Assembly (NCBI RefSeq): GCF_004959855.1
Contig: NZ_SPNT01000002.1
Span: forward strand, 670,423 to 734,422
Origin: Nitratireductor sp. XY-223
Lineage (GTDB): Bacteria > Pseudomonadota > Alphaproteobacteria > Rhizobiales > Rhizobiaceae
DNA length: 64,000 nucleotides
Direction: 5' to 3'
Of this stretch, positions 53,059-62,121 are shown piece after piece. How positions within the stretch are numbered: the stretch's first letter is position 1; the number at the start of each line of letters is the position of its first letter. A model generated the notes under the pieces. The model was not told where the DNA came from and ran no database searches. It saw only the letters and a program-made list of their open reading frames with translations. Position numbers and translations under genes: made by a program.

Positions 53059-54528
53059 ATGCCCCTTCCCCAGCTTCTCGATCACCTGAAGAAAACCGCA
53101 GCGCTCAGCCAAGTCGCCGGGCTCATTGCCTGGGACCAGGAGGCGATGATGCCGAAGGAAGGCGCCGGACAGCGCGCTGAGCAGACCGGCGCGCTCGCCT
53201 CAGTGATCCACGGCCTCACCGCCGATCCGCGGGTGCCCGAATGGATTGCCGGGATCGACCGGACGTCCCTGACGGCATTCGATCTGCGGAATATCGAGGA
53301 GGCGCAACGCAGCTACGACAGGGCGACGAAAATCCCGACGCGCCTGGCCGAGGAGAGCGCCAAGGCCGCCTCCGAGGGCCAGCGCATCTGGGCGCAGGCG
53401 CGCGCCGAGAAGGACTTTTCCATGTTCGCGCCGGCGCTGAAGCGCAATGTCGCGCTGAAGCGCGAGGCGGCATCGTGCCTGGCCGCGCCGGGCGAAGACC
53501 TTTACGACTGCCTGCTCGACGAATTCGAGCCGGGCGCAAAATCGGCCGAATTGCTGCCGCTGCTCGAGAGCCTGCGGCCGGGCCTGGTGGCGCTACGCGA
53601 AAAGATCGCCGGCAAAGAAGCGCCGCGGCCGCTGACCGGCCGCTTCCCGGCCGATGCCCAGCTGACGCTTGCCAGGAAGGTCGCGACACGCATCGGCTAT
53701 GATTTCGACGCCGGCCGGATCGACACGGTGGTGCATCCCTTCTGTTCCGGCAATGGCGGCGACGTGCGCATCACGACCCGGACCGACGAGGCCGATCCGC
53801 TCAACTGCCTTTATTCGACCATCCACGAGGTCGGCCACGCGCTCTATGCGCAAGGTGCGCCGGACCCGTATCTTCCGGCCGCCGACTACTGCTCCATGGG
53901 CGTCCATGAGAGCCAGTCGCGTTTCTGGGAAAACCAGATCGGCCGCTCGCGTCCGTTCATGGACTGGCTCTATCCGGCCATGCAGGAGGCCTTCGGCAGT
54001 CTCTCGCTCGACGGCCCGGATGGGCTTTATGCGGCGGTGAACACTGTGCATTCCGGCTTCATCCGCACCGAGGCAGACGAGGTGCACTACAATCTGCACA
54101 TCCTGCTGCGCTTCGAGTTGGAGCGCGAACTGATCGCCGGCACCCTGGAGGCCGAGGACCTGGAAGAGGCGTGGAACAGCCGTTTTGCCCGTGACTTCGG
54201 CGAAACGGTGCCGGATCCGAGCCTCGGCGTCCTGCAGGACGTGCACTGGTCGATCGGCCTGTTCGGCTATTTCCCGACCTACAGTCTCGGCAACATCTAT
54301 GCCGCCTGTCTCGACAAGGCGATGCGCCGGGACCTGCCCGGCCGCGACGCCATGGTGCAGGCCGCCGAAACAGGGCCGATCCTCGACTGGATGCGCGAAA
54401 AGATCCACAAGCGCGGCCGCCTGCTGCCGGCGCCGCAACTCATCGCGGAGGCAACCGGCGAGGCACCGTCCGCACAGCCGCTTCTGGATTATCTGGAGGC
54501 CAAGTTCGGCGCGCTCTACGGACTTTGA
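53059..54528 (+). CDS. M32 carboxypeptidase (thermostable carboxypeptidase 1 family)
   Basis: A cytosolic zinc carboxypeptidase of 489 residues. The zinc motif H-E-V-G-H is at 256-260, preceded by the family's D-V-R-I-T-T-R and followed by the H-E-S-Q-S-R-F-W-E-N third-ligand region; W-D-Q-E-A-M-M-P near the N-terminus and G-Y-F-P-T-Y-S-L-G-N are also M32 hallmarks. It is unrelated to its neighbours in function. The ATG at 53059 is chosen to match the M-P-L-P-x-L N-terminus and family length. Confidence 0.95.
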   Translation: MPLPQLLDHLKKTAALSQVAGLIAWDQEAMMPKEGAGQRAEQTGALASVIHGLTADPRVPEWIAGIDRTSLTAFDLRNIEEAQRSYDRATKIPTRLAEESAKAASEGQRIWAQARAEKDFSMFAPALKRNVALKREAASCLAAPGEDLYDCLLDEFEPGAKSAELLPLLESLRPGLVALREKIAGKEAPRPLTGRFPADAQLTLARKVATRIGYDFDAGRIDTVVHPFCSGNGGDVRITTRTDEADPLNCLYSTIHEVGHALYAQGAPDPYLPAADYCSMGVHESQSRFWENQIGRSRPFMDWLYPAMQEAFGSLSLDGPDGLYAAVNTVHSGFIRTEADEVHYNLHILLRFELERELIAGTLEAEDLEEAWNSRFARDFGETVPDPSLGVLQDVHWSIGLFGYFPTYSLGNIYAACLDKAMRRDLPGRDAMVQAAETGPILDWMREKIHKRGRLLPAPQLIAEATGEAPSAQPLLDYLEAKFGALYGL

Positions 54529-54695
54529 ATGTTTGTTCGTCGATCGGCTGTCTCGGCGATACAGAAATACCGAATTTGTGATCCGACGGGTCAAAATGCG
54601 GCCTCAATGCCCCCGCCATGGGTATAGTGCGTCGCAAAAGTTGCCGCCGGGTCGCGCCGACCCTCTTCGCCCCGGAGGCATTCAGGAGCAGGAAA

Positions 54696-55136
54696 ATGAC
54701 ATTGAGACCATCCGTTGTTTGCATGGCCGCGGCGCTGGCGCTTGCCGTCTTTGTCGCCCCGGCCGCCGCGCAGTACCGCCCCGAGCTGGTGGGCGTTTGG
54801 AAGGGAAAACTCGACAACGGCGCGCGCGTTTTGCCGGACGATCCGAGCCCGACCTACTACAACGCGCTCAATCCGCTGCTCGAGATCACCATGACGATCG
54901 TCGGCCAGGACGACCGGTCCTTTCACGGCGTCATGGGCAATCATGAGGAGCGGGAATATGTCGTCGGCGTCGTCCGGGCGGACGGCAAATCGCTGCTGAT
55001 GGCCGATGACGACGGCTACAAGAGCGCGACGATGCTGACGCCGAGCACCATGGAATACTGCGTTCAGGTCGCCTCCGGCGATCACATGGTCGCGGCCTGC
55101 GGTGTGCTCGAAAAGCAGGCCGAAGGCGACAAGTAG
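54696..55136 (+). CDS. Secreted protein of unknown function
   Basis: A 146-residue protein with a signal peptide (hydrophobic core to about residue 24, A-A-A-Q cleavage). The mature part starts Y-R-P-E-L-V-G-V-W-K-G-K, a lipocalin-like first strand, followed by probable beta strands and two Cys near the end (E-Y-C-V-Q and A-A-C-G-V) that may pair. I do not recognise a family. An AGGAGCAGGAAA ribosome-binding region precedes the chosen ATG. Its 3' end is four bases from that of the convergent LysR gene. Confidence 0.75.
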   Translation: MTLRPSVVCMAAALALAVFVAPAAAQYRPELVGVWKGKLDNGARVLPDDPSPTYYNALNPLLEITMTIVGQDDRSFHGVMGNHEEREYVVGVVRADGKSLLMADDDGYKSATMLTPSTMEYCVQVASGDHMVAACGVLEKQAEGDK

Positions 55137-55140
55137 CCGT

Positions 55141-56016
55141 TCAGGACATTTCCGATTTCAGCCAGCGTTTGAAGGCGCGGGCACCGGTGCTGCCGATTCC
55201 GTCCTCGGCCTCGATGAGCCAGTAGGACAGGCCTGTCGGGTACCGGTCGGGAAAGGGCGCGACCAGCTGGCCGGCACCGATAGCGTCGGTGGCCATCGGC
55301 TCCCAGCCGAGAAAAACGCCGAGCCCCGCAATCGCGCCGTCAACGCACAAGGATGCATTGGAAAGGTCCGGACCCTCCTTCAGGATGTCCGGTGTCAGGC
55401 CGTTCGGCGTGAGCCAGACATCCCATTCGAACATCGCGTCCGGGTCGCGGATAATCGGGTATTCGGCGATCTGTTCGGGCCGCTTGAGATCCTCGGCGAT
55501 TGCCGGGCAGCAAAGCGGAAAGACTTTCTGGTCCAGCAGTTTCTCGGCGCGTACGCCCGGCCAACCACCCTTTCCGAACCGGATGCAGATGTCGACATCG
55601 GACTTTCCCGGATCAACGAATGCGAGCGAAGCGTCGAGACGTACACGGATGTCCGGGAATGCCCGGTGAAAACGGCTCAGCCGCTTGACCAGCCATTTCT
55701 CGGCCAGCACCGGCGGAACGGAAACGGTCAGCGTGCCCTGCCGGTCGGCTTCGGCCAGCGCCACCGCCGCCGACAGCTCGGCCATGGCGACGCCGAGACG
55801 GCGGGTAACCTCGACTCCGAGTGGTGTCTTGTGCAAACCGCGCGGCCGGCGCTCGAACAGCGTGCGGCCAAGCTGGCGCTCCGCCTTCTGCACCTGCTGG
55901 CTGACAGCGCCGACGGTGACGGCTAGTTCCTCGGCCGCGGCGGCAAGGCTTCCCAGCCGGCCCACCGCCTCCAGGGCACGCAATCCCGTCAGGTTCAAGC
56001 GGTTCAGGTTTCTCAT
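55141..56016 (-). CDS. LysR-type regulator, GcvA-like
   Basis: A 291-residue LTTR whose N-terminus, L-T-G-L-R-A-L-E-A-V-G-R-L-G-S, and helix L-A-V-T-V-G-A-V-S-Q-Q-V-Q-K-A-E resemble the GcvA group, followed by a substrate-binding-like domain. It is divergent from a 74-residue gene at 56087, with an A/T-rich region in between that contains ACTAT/ATAGT arms (56025-56048). The neighbouring genes suggest it may control the solute-binding protein gene, but this is inference. Confidence 0.92.
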   Translation of the reverse strand: MRNLNRLNLTGLRALEAVGRLGSLAAAAEELAVTVGAVSQQVQKAERQLGRTLFERRPRGLHKTPLGVEVTRRLGVAMAELSAAVALAEADRQGTLTVSVPPVLAEKWLVKRLSRFHRAFPDIRVRLDASLAFVDPGKSDVDICIRFGKGGWPGVRAEKLLDQKVFPLCCPAIAEDLKRPEQIAEYPIIRDPDAMFEWDVWLTPNGLTPDILKEGPDLSNASLCVDGAIAGLGVFLGWEPMATDAIGAGQLVAPFPDRYPTGLSYWLIEAEDGIGSTGARAFKRWLKSEMS

Positions 56017-56086
56017 ATAGAAAAACTATATCAGATTGAAGAAATAGTCGATCAGCCAGGTACTGTTCCGGTGATAGTATACAGAA

Positions 56087-56311
56087 ATGCTAAACATTCT
56101 GATACGTGAGATATTCCACCTGACGGTGTCCGTCGGAAGCGATGCGGCTTCGGTCACCGACCGGAATCGCGCCGAAACCGAACGCCATATGCGCTGGCGC
56201 CGCGATCCGCTTTCCCATCCCGACATTCAGGCCATGACGGCCACCGAACTCGGCGACCTGCCGTTCGATGCCCGAAGGATCCTCGGCACGCCGCCCGTGA
56301 ACGGACGTTAG
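56087..56311 (+). CDS. Small protein, unknown
   Basis: A 74-residue protein with a hydrophobic N-terminus (L-N-I-L-I-R-E-I-F-H) and a C-terminal motif R-W-R-R-D-P-L-S-H-P-D-I-Q-A-M followed by E-L-G-D-L-P-F. The latter resembles the short Arg-rich tail of DUF1127-type small proteins in rhizobia, some of which bind RNA; this assignment is weak. It is divergent from the LysR gene and precedes the solute-binding protein by 150 bases. Confidence 0.5.
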   Translation: MLNILIREIFHLTVSVGSDAASVTDRNRAETERHMRWRRDPLSHPDIQAMTATELGDLPFDARRILGTPPVNGR

Positions 56312-56460
56312 TTTGGAGGGTGTTCCGCTCTGCCTTACATCCGCCCGCAATTGCCGGTTTCGCGGTGAAACGAGATGTTATCCGTACGGAAATTACGCGC
56401 TTCATTTCAATGGCGGAACGCTCTAGCATGGCGCGGTACATCCCTTTCCCGGAGGACCGC

Positions 56461-57423
56461 ATGATCCGTCGCTGCTGCCACGCCCTGGCGATCGCCTTTT
56501 TCAGCCTGCTCGTCTTGCCGGCGCTCGCGGCCGCGAGCGATCTGATGAAGGTCAATATCGGCGTCGACTGGTTCATCAATCCGAACCACGGTCCGCTGGT
56601 TGTCGCGCTGGAGCGCGGCTATTTCGCCGATGCCGGTCTCGATGTCACGCTGCGGACGCCGGAAGAAACGATCGACAATGTCACCATGGTGCTCGACGGC
56701 CATGTCGCGATCGGCCTGTCGGACCAGCCGCGCACCCAGATCGAGGTCGCCAACGGCAGCCCGCTCTCGGTTGTTGGAACACTCATTCCGGTGCCGCTCA
56801 ACGTGGTGCTCGCGGTCGAGGGCGGACCGATCAAGACCATCGAGGATATACGCGGCAAGCGGGTCGGATACGCCGACAGCGAAAAAACGGAACGCGATCT
56901 GCTGATGATCGCGCTTGCCGCGCACGGCATTACCAGCCAGGACATCACGTTGGTCGATGTCGAGTTCGCGATGGTCCCGGCGCTGCTCGACGGCAAGGTC
57001 GACGTGCTGACGGATGTCTACCGCAACTTCGAGCCGCTGCAGTTGCAGCTTGCCGGCGAAACGCCGATTGTGTTCGACGTCGAATCGGGCACCATGCCGA
57101 CCTACAGCGAACTGGTCTACATCGTGAATGACGCGCTGATCGAGCCGGACATTGTCGAAATGTTCCTGGCCGGTGTCGAACGCGGCGTGAAGGCCATTGT
57201 CGACGACCCTGAGGCGGGGTGGGAGACGTTCATCAAATACGATCCCAAGCTCGACAACGAGCTCAACAGGCTGTCCTGGGATGCGACGGTGCCGCTGTTT
57301 TCAACCGATCCGGGAGCGGTCGACCAACAGGCCTTCGCGCGGTTCGCGACCTTCCTCGTGGCCAACAAGCTTGTCAGCGCCATTCCCGCCCTTAACCGCT
57401 ACATCTACGATCTCGAACCCTAA
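56461..57423 (+). CDS. ABC transporter substrate-binding protein, NMT1/THI5-like
   Basis: A 320-residue periplasmic solute-binding protein with a signal peptide (M-I-R-R-C-C-H-A-L-A to A-L-A-A-A-S). The mature part follows the NMT1/THI5 (SsuA/TauA-like) pattern: V-G-V-D-W-F-I-N-P-N-H-G-P, a first lobe with G-Y-F-A-D-A-G-L-D-V, and D-I-R-G-K-R-V-G-Y at the second. Such proteins bind thiamine precursors (HMP), sulphonates or nitrate. The GGAGG site before ATG 56461 fixes the start. No permease or ATPase gene is nearby, so it is an orphan. Confidence 0.88.
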   Translation: MIRRCCHALAIAFFSLLVLPALAAASDLMKVNIGVDWFINPNHGPLVVALERGYFADAGLDVTLRTPEETIDNVTMVLDGHVAIGLSDQPRTQIEVANGSPLSVVGTLIPVPLNVVLAVEGGPIKTIEDIRGKRVGYADSEKTERDLLMIALAAHGITSQDITLVDVEFAMVPALLDGKVDVLTDVYRNFEPLQLQLAGETPIVFDVESGTMPTYSELVYIVNDALIEPDIVEMFLAGVERGVKAIVDDPEAGWETFIKYDPKLDNELNRLSWDATVPLFSTDPGAVDQQAFARFATFLVANKLVSAIPALNRYIYDLEP

Positions 57424-57432
57424 GACGGTTCG

Positions 57433-58338
57433 TCAATCACCGGGCCGGCTGCGGGCCGGCAGGCGTTGCGCTGTGTATATGGCAGCAACGACAAGGGCGG
57501 CACCGAGGAACTGGTTCGGCGACATCTGTTCACCGAGAAGCATGACAGCCAGCGCAATGGTCAGCACCGGCTCGAGATTCATGATCAGGCCGGTGCGCGA
57601 CGGTCCGATCAGGCGCACGCCGGCATACATGCCGAGAAAGGCGCCGGCAAAGGTCAGCATGGTGGCCGCGACGATGAAGAAAGCGAACCCTTCCGTCGGC
57701 GGCAACGCCCAGCCGCGGGCCAGTGGTGCGAAAGCCAGGACCAGCACAAAACCGGTAACGGCCATGTAGAAGGTCGAAACGGTCGAGGGAACGGACTTGA
57801 GCTTACGCCCGTTCCACAGGAATGACACGGTGACCGCCAGCGCCGCCAGGATCGAGAAGAACAGGCCCGGACCGTTGAGGCGCTCGAGCCCGATTCCGAG
57901 ACAGATCGCAAGGCCGAGGAACGCGCTGAGCAGGCAGGCAATCTCCATCAATGCCGGTGGCCGGCGGTCAAGCAGGCTCTCGCTCAGCCGGATCAGCAGC
58001 GGGAATGTATAGAAGATCAGGATCACCAGGCTGACGGGCATGAAGAAGAATCCCGCGATCAGGGACCCGGAGCCGATCGTATAGGCAACGCCTGAGCCGA
58101 TGCAGTGCAGGACGTTTTGCCGGCCGATGCGAAGCGAGATGCCCTGAAAGCGAATCCAGGCGCCGCAAAGCACCAGGAAACAGGCGAGGCGCAGCAGGAG
58201 CAGCGTCTCGGTGTTGACCCCGAGTGCGTAGACCATCGGCGTCAGCACGTTGGAAAAGCTGATGGCGACCGTCGCCGCGACGACGATCATCAGGCCGAGC
58301 GGGGCATGGGACTGTTCTGACGGTTGCGTCTCGTTCAT
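57433..58338 (-). CDS. EamA/DMT family transporter
   Basis: A 301-residue protein with ten hydrophobic helices in two EamA repeats. It shows A-I-S-F-S-N-V-L-T-P-M-V-Y-A-L-G-V early and, in the second repeat, L-E-P-V-L-T-I-A-L-A-V-M-L-L-G-E, the E-P...G-E signature of the drug/metabolite transporter superfamily. The substrate is unknown. An upstream in-frame start at 58533 is rejected for overlap with the P450 leader. It is divergent from the P450 gene and convergent with the solute-binding protein gene. Confidence 0.9.
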   Translation of the reverse strand: MNETQPSEQSHAPLGLMIVVAATVAISFSNVLTPMVYALGVNTETLLLLRLACFLVLCGAWIRFQGISLRIGRQNVLHCIGSGVAYTIGSGSLIAGFFFMPVSLVILIFYTFPLLIRLSESLLDRRPPALMEIACLLSAFLGLAICLGIGLERLNGPGLFFSILAALAVTVSFLWNGRKLKSVPSTVSTFYMAVTGFVLVLAFAPLARGWALPPTEGFAFFIVAATMLTFAGAFLGMYAGVRLIGPSRTGLIMNLEPVLTIALAVMLLGEQMSPNQFLGAALVVAAIYTAQRLPARSRPGD

Positions 58339-58492
58339 GGCGTTCGGGCGTTCGGTCCGATGGCGTTTATTCCCGGATGGGCTCATACGTGGCCGGCGGC
58401 CCGCTGGGCAACCGAAATCTGCGCCCGGTTTGGCGGCGAGCCGGCAAATCACCATATATTGGAAAGGCCCATGCGCCGAGACGGAGGCAGCG

Positions 58493-59749
58493 ATGACTTC
58501 ATACCGGCTCTCCAGACCGCTGGCATTCGACATTCAGAGTGCCGCCTTCAAGAGCGATCCGTTCCCGACCTTCGCGGCGATGCGGGAGGCCGGACCGGTC
58601 ATTCCGATCAAACTGCCGTTCATCGGGCGGGCCTGGGTGACGACAAGCCACGCTGCGACGATTGCGATGGTCAAGGACAACCGGCGTTTCGTGCAGGAGG
58701 GCCGCCATGCCGGAAAGAGAGGCGTTGCCGGCATGCAGTGGTGGATGCCGCGGACGATGCGGCTTCTGGCCAACAACATGCTCCTGAAGGACGAGCCCGA
58801 CCACCGGCGGCTGCGCAAGCTGGTCGACCGCGCCTTCCAGCGCCGCGACGTGCAGGCCATGCGCGGCGATATCGAGGCGCTGGCGGACGGCATCCTCGAT
58901 GAACTCGCCGGGCCGGCGCAAGTCGATCTGCTCAACGAATTTTCCCGGCGGCTGCCGCTCGAGGTCATTTGCGACCTGCTCGGACTGCCGGACAGCGACC
59001 GGCACAAATTCTCCCAATGGATGAGCACATCCGCCTCGATCACCGGCATTGCCGGCCTCCTCAGGGCGCTGGGGCCGATCCGGAAGATGGTCGGTTACGT
59101 GCGCGAACAGATCGAGGACTGTCGCAGGGCACCGCGCAAGGGCCTCATCTCCGAACTGGTGCTGGCCGAGGAGGACGGCGACAAGCTGGACGAAGAGGAG
59201 CTTATCTCGATGGTGTTCCTGCTGCTCGTCGCCGGATTCGAGACGACGACGCACCTGATCGCCGACAGCGTCATCGCGCTGGAACAAAACCCGCGGCAAA
59301 AGGCTTTTCTTCTGGCCGATCCCGGCCCGCGCATGGAGCGGGCGGTCGAGGAACTGGCGCGCTTCACATCGCCGGTGCAGGGCACCAAGGCGCGCTATGT
59401 GGCCGAGGACACGGTGTTCTTCGACCAGCCGCTCAAGCGCGGCGAGCTGATCATGGGTCTCATCGGAGCGGCCAATTGCGATCCGGCGGAATTCGAGGCG
59501 CCCGATACGCTGCGGCTCGACCGGTTCCCCAACCCGCACCTGGTGTTTTCCTCCGGCATCCATTTCTGCCTCGGCATGCAGCTGGCGCGGGTCGAGGCGC
59601 AGAGCGCGCTGCTGAAGCTCTATACGCGGTTCCCGGACCTTCGCATCGAGGAACCGGATCGCCTGCCATGGATCGAGCGGCTCGGCATACGCGGCGTCAG
59701 CGCCCTGCCGGTGTGCCTCGAGCCGGCGCCGGCACGGCGTGCAGCTTGA
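58493..59749 (+). CDS. Cytochrome P450
   Basis: A class I bacterial P450 of 418 residues. The I-helix has A-G-F-E-T-T-T-H (oxygen-activating Thr), the K-helix E-x-x-R is in V-E-E-L-A-R-F-T, and the haem-ligand loop is F-S-S-G-I-H-F-C-L-G with Cys359. C-helix W-W-M-P and L-K-D-E-P-D-H-R-R-L-R-K-L are typical. No ferredoxin or reductase gene is adjacent, so electrons come from elsewhere. Substrate unknown. It lies 95 bases before ccmC on the same strand and may be read together with it. Confidence 0.95.
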   Translation: MTSYRLSRPLAFDIQSAAFKSDPFPTFAAMREAGPVIPIKLPFIGRAWVTTSHAATIAMVKDNRRFVQEGRHAGKRGVAGMQWWMPRTMRLLANNMLLKDEPDHRRLRKLVDRAFQRRDVQAMRGDIEALADGILDELAGPAQVDLLNEFSRRLPLEVICDLLGLPDSDRHKFSQWMSTSASITGIAGLLRALGPIRKMVGYVREQIEDCRRAPRKGLISELVLAEEDGDKLDEEELISMVFLLLVAGFETTTHLIADSVIALEQNPRQKAFLLADPGPRMERAVEELARFTSPVQGTKARYVAEDTVFFDQPLKRGELIMGLIGAANCDPAEFEAPDTLRLDRFPNPHLVFSSGIHFCLGMQLARVEAQSALLKLYTRFPDLRIEEPDRLPWIERLGIRGVSALPVCLEPAPARRAA

Positions 59750-59844
59750 ATTCGCTGCGGCAATTGGCGCCTCGCGCGATCACGGCAAATTGCCTATTTT
59801 GCGCCGCCTGCAGCATTGTCTGGAACCTTTCCAAACGGTAAACA

Positions 59845-60606
59845 ATGACCACGATGATCACCAGCGCCGCCAATTTCGTCTCGGGCCTCGCCAATCCCAC
59901 GCGTTTTTTGAACGCCGTGGCGCGCGTGCTGCCGTGGATGGCGGGCATCACCGGCGTGCTCTTTGCCGTCGGGCTCGTCATGAGCTTCCAGGCGCCCGAG
60001 GACTACCAGCAGGGCATGACGGTGCGCATCATGTTCATCCATGTGCCGTCGGCCTATATCGCCATGTTCTGCTACGCTGTGATGGCCGTCTCGGCGATCG
60101 GGACGCTGGTGTGGCGGCATCCGCTGGCCGATGTCTCGGCCAAGGCGGCCGCGCCGATCGGCGCCGCCTTCACCTTCCTCGCACTGCTGACCGGGTCGCT
60201 GTGGGGCAAGCCCATGTGGGGCACCTGGTGGGTCTGGGACGCGCGGCTGACCTCGGTCTTCGTGCTGTTTTTGATGTATCTCGGGCTGATCGCGTTCTAC
60301 CGGGCCATGGACGATCCGGCGCGCGCCGCGCGGGTCGCCGCCGTCCTCATCCTCGTCGGCTCGATCAACATCCCGATCATCAAGTTTTCCGTCGACTGGT
60401 GGAACACGCTGCATCAGCCCGCCAGCGTCATCCGGCTGGACGGGTCGACGATCCATCCGACTATGCTCTATCCGCTGCTTGTCATGGTGCTCGCCTTTAC
60501 GATGCTGTTCTTCACATTGCACCTGATGGCGATGCGCAATGAAATCTGGCGGCGGCGGGTCGCCTCGCTGCGCCGGCAGGCGGCGCGTTCGGTGCAGGCA
60601 TCATGA
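59845..60606 (+). CDS. ccmC: Haem exporter protein CcmC
   Basis: CcmC of 253 residues, the haem-handling protein that attaches haem to CcmE. The tryptophan-rich W-G-K-P-M-W-G-T-W-W-V-W-D motif in the periplasmic loop is diagnostic, and His residues before (I-H-V-P-S-A-Y) and after (L-H-Q-P-A-S) are the axial ligands. Six helices follow the family plan. Its stop overlaps the ccmD ATG (60603-60606). It is separated from ccmAB by 10.1 kb. Confidence 0.96.
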   Translation: MTTMITSAANFVSGLANPTRFLNAVARVLPWMAGITGVLFAVGLVMSFQAPEDYQQGMTVRIMFIHVPSAYIAMFCYAVMAVSAIGTLVWRHPLADVSAKAAAPIGAAFTFLALLTGSLWGKPMWGTWWVWDARLTSVFVLFLMYLGLIAFYRAMDDPARAARVAAVLILVGSINIPIIKFSVDWWNTLHQPASVIRLDGSTIHPTMLYPLLVMVLAFTMLFFTLHLMAMRNEIWRRRVASLRRQAARSVQAS

Positions 60607-60779
60607 GCCATCTCGCCTTTGTCCTGATCGCGTACGGCGCGACCGCGCTGACGATTGCGGCGCTCATCTTATGGGTTCTTATCGACCAGCGCGGGCGGCG
60701 GCAGGAACTGGCCGAACTCGAGGCGCGGGGCGTGCGCCGCCGTTCCGCGGAAAATGCCGGGGGTGGCCATGTCCAGTGA
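60603..60779 (+). CDS. ccmD: Haem exporter protein CcmD
   Basis: A 58-residue CcmD: one N-terminal transmembrane helix (about 5-26, F-V-L-I-A-Y-G-A-T-A-L-T) followed by a charged cytoplasmic tail with the family's R-R-Q-E-L-A-E-L-E-A-R-G motif. It stabilises the CcmABC-CcmE complex. It overlaps ccmC by four bases at its start and ccmG by eleven at its end. Confidence 0.93.
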   Translation: MSHLAFVLIAYGATALTIAALILWVLIDQRGRRQELAELEARGVRRRSAENAGGGHVQ

Positions 60780-61389
60780 AACCGGCAACAACGGCGCATC
60801 GCCGGCGAGGCGCAGCCAGCGCCGCTTCATCGCCTTCGTTCCGCTGATCTCCTTCGCGGTGCTGGCGGTCATCTTCTACAGCCAGCTTACGTCGGGACGC
60901 GATGTCTCGGAGGTGCCGTCCGTGCTGATCGGCACCGCGGCGCCAGCGCTCGACCTGCCGCCGCTCGAAGGCCTGAAAAGCGACGGCGCCCAGATACCGG
61001 CGCTGACCGATGCCCAGGTCGAGGGCAAGGTCACGCTCGTCAATATCTGGGCAAGCTGGTGCCTCCCGTGCCGGCAGGAGCATCCGCTGCTCATGGCGCT
61101 TGCCGAAGACGGCCGCATCAACCTCGTCGGCATCAACTACAAGGACCAGACGTCCAACGCACTGCGTTTCCTCGGCGAACTCGGAAATCCGTACACGGCG
61201 GTCGGGATCGATCCGAGGGGGGTCGCGGCCATCGACTGGGGTGTCTACGGCATTCCGGAGACCTTCCTGCTCGACAGCAACGGCACGATCGTCTTCAAGC
61301 AGATCGGGCCGTTTACCCCGGATGCGGTGCGCGACCGGCTGATGCCGGCGATCGAAAAGGCCCTGTCGGTGCCCGCCAAACAGTCCTAG
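60769..61389 (+). CDS. ccmG: Thiol:disulphide interchange protein CcmG/DsbE
   Basis: A membrane-anchored periplasmic thioredoxin of 206 residues, reducing the apocytochrome c haem-binding thiols. A signal-anchor helix spans about 22-42. The active site is W-A-S-W-C-L-P-C (Cys98 and Cys101), preceded by V-T-L-V-N-I-W and followed by Y-G-I-P-E-T-F-L with the cis-Pro. The ATG at 60769, within ccmD's end, gives the family N-terminus. It is the last ccm gene here; ccmE, F, H and I are not in the window. Confidence 0.95.
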   Translation: MSSETGNNGASPARRSQRRFIAFVPLISFAVLAVIFYSQLTSGRDVSEVPSVLIGTAAPALDLPPLEGLKSDGAQIPALTDAQVEGKVTLVNIWASWCLPCRQEHPLLMALAEDGRINLVGINYKDQTSNALRFLGELGNPYTAVGIDPRGVAAIDWGVYGIPETFLLDSNGTIVFKQIGPFTPDAVRDRLMPAIEKALSVPAKQS

Positions 61390-61422
61390 GCGATCCCGCC
61401 GGAACCGGCGATCGGATGATCG

Positions 61423-62121
61423 ATGAACAGGATCCATTACGCCATCGGCGACGTGCATGGCCGGGACGATCTCCTGGAGGCGATGCTGGCGCGTATCGTT
61501 TCCGACCGGGGCCGGCGGCATGCGGACCGGCCGGCCACGGTGGTCCTGGTCGGCGACTATGTCGACCGCGGCCCGGACAGCGCCGCCGTCATCGACCGGC
61601 TGATGCGCGGCCTTGACGGTTTCGAACTGGTCTGCCTGAAGGGCAATCACGAGGCGATGCTGCTTGCCTGCGTCGATGCCGACGATCCGCGCACCTGGCT
61701 GCACTGGATGGGCAATGGCGGCGAGGCGACCCTTCGCTCATTCGGCCTCGATGCGAACAGCAGCGGACAGTCCGGGAGCCTGATCGGTGCCGTGGGTCTG
61801 GAGCGGCTTGCCTGGCTCAGGCGTTTGCCGCTCTATCATGCGACGCCGGACTATCTGTTCGTGCATGCCGGCATTGTTCCCGGCCGGCCGATTGAGGAGC
61901 AAGCGGAGCAGGACCTCTTGTGGATCCGCGACCGTTTCCTCGACAGCGACCGGGACCATGGCCGGCTGGTCGTCCATGGCCATACGCCGGTCGCCGAGCC
62001 GGATATCCGGCCCAACCGCATCGGCATCGATACCGGCGCATTCTTTACCGGGCGGCTGACGGCCGTGGTGCTCGGAGAAGCGGACGGCCCGCGTTTCCTG
62101 ATCGCCGAAAGCGCGTCCTAG
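61423..62121 (+). CDS. PPP-type metallophosphoesterase (serine/threonine phosphatase-like)
   Basis: A 232-residue metallophosphatase with the PPP signatures [15 protein letters not shown] and K-G-N-H-E, and a C-terminal V-H-G-H-T-P metal-binding motif. Related bacterial proteins are PrpA/PrpB phosphatases or ApaH-like hydrolases; substrate unknown. The gene starts 33 bases after ccmG and could be co-transcribed with it. Its stop overlaps that of yciB (shared CTAG, 62118-62121). Confidence 0.9.
   Translation: MNRIHYAIGDVHGRDDLLEAMLARIVSDRGRRHADRPATVVLVGDYVDRGPDSAAVIDRLMRGLDGFELVCLKGNHEAMLLACVDADDPRTWLHWMGNGGEATLRSFGLDANSSGQSGSLIGAVGLERLAWLRRLPLYHATPDYLFVHAGIVPGRPIEEQAEQDLLWIRDRFLDSDRDHGRLVVHGHTPVAEPDIRPNRIGIDTGAFFTGRLTAVVLGEADGPRFLIAESAS

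Noticed and set aside
59784..59794. GGCAA-A-TTGCC before ccmC as a P450 terminator
   Set aside because: A one-base loop cannot form a stable hairpin; at most it is an operator.
49735..59844. Prophage or transposon between ccmB and ccmC
   Set aside because: No integrase, transposase, terminal repeats or tRNA target site are visible; the genes are ordinary metabolic and regulatory ones.
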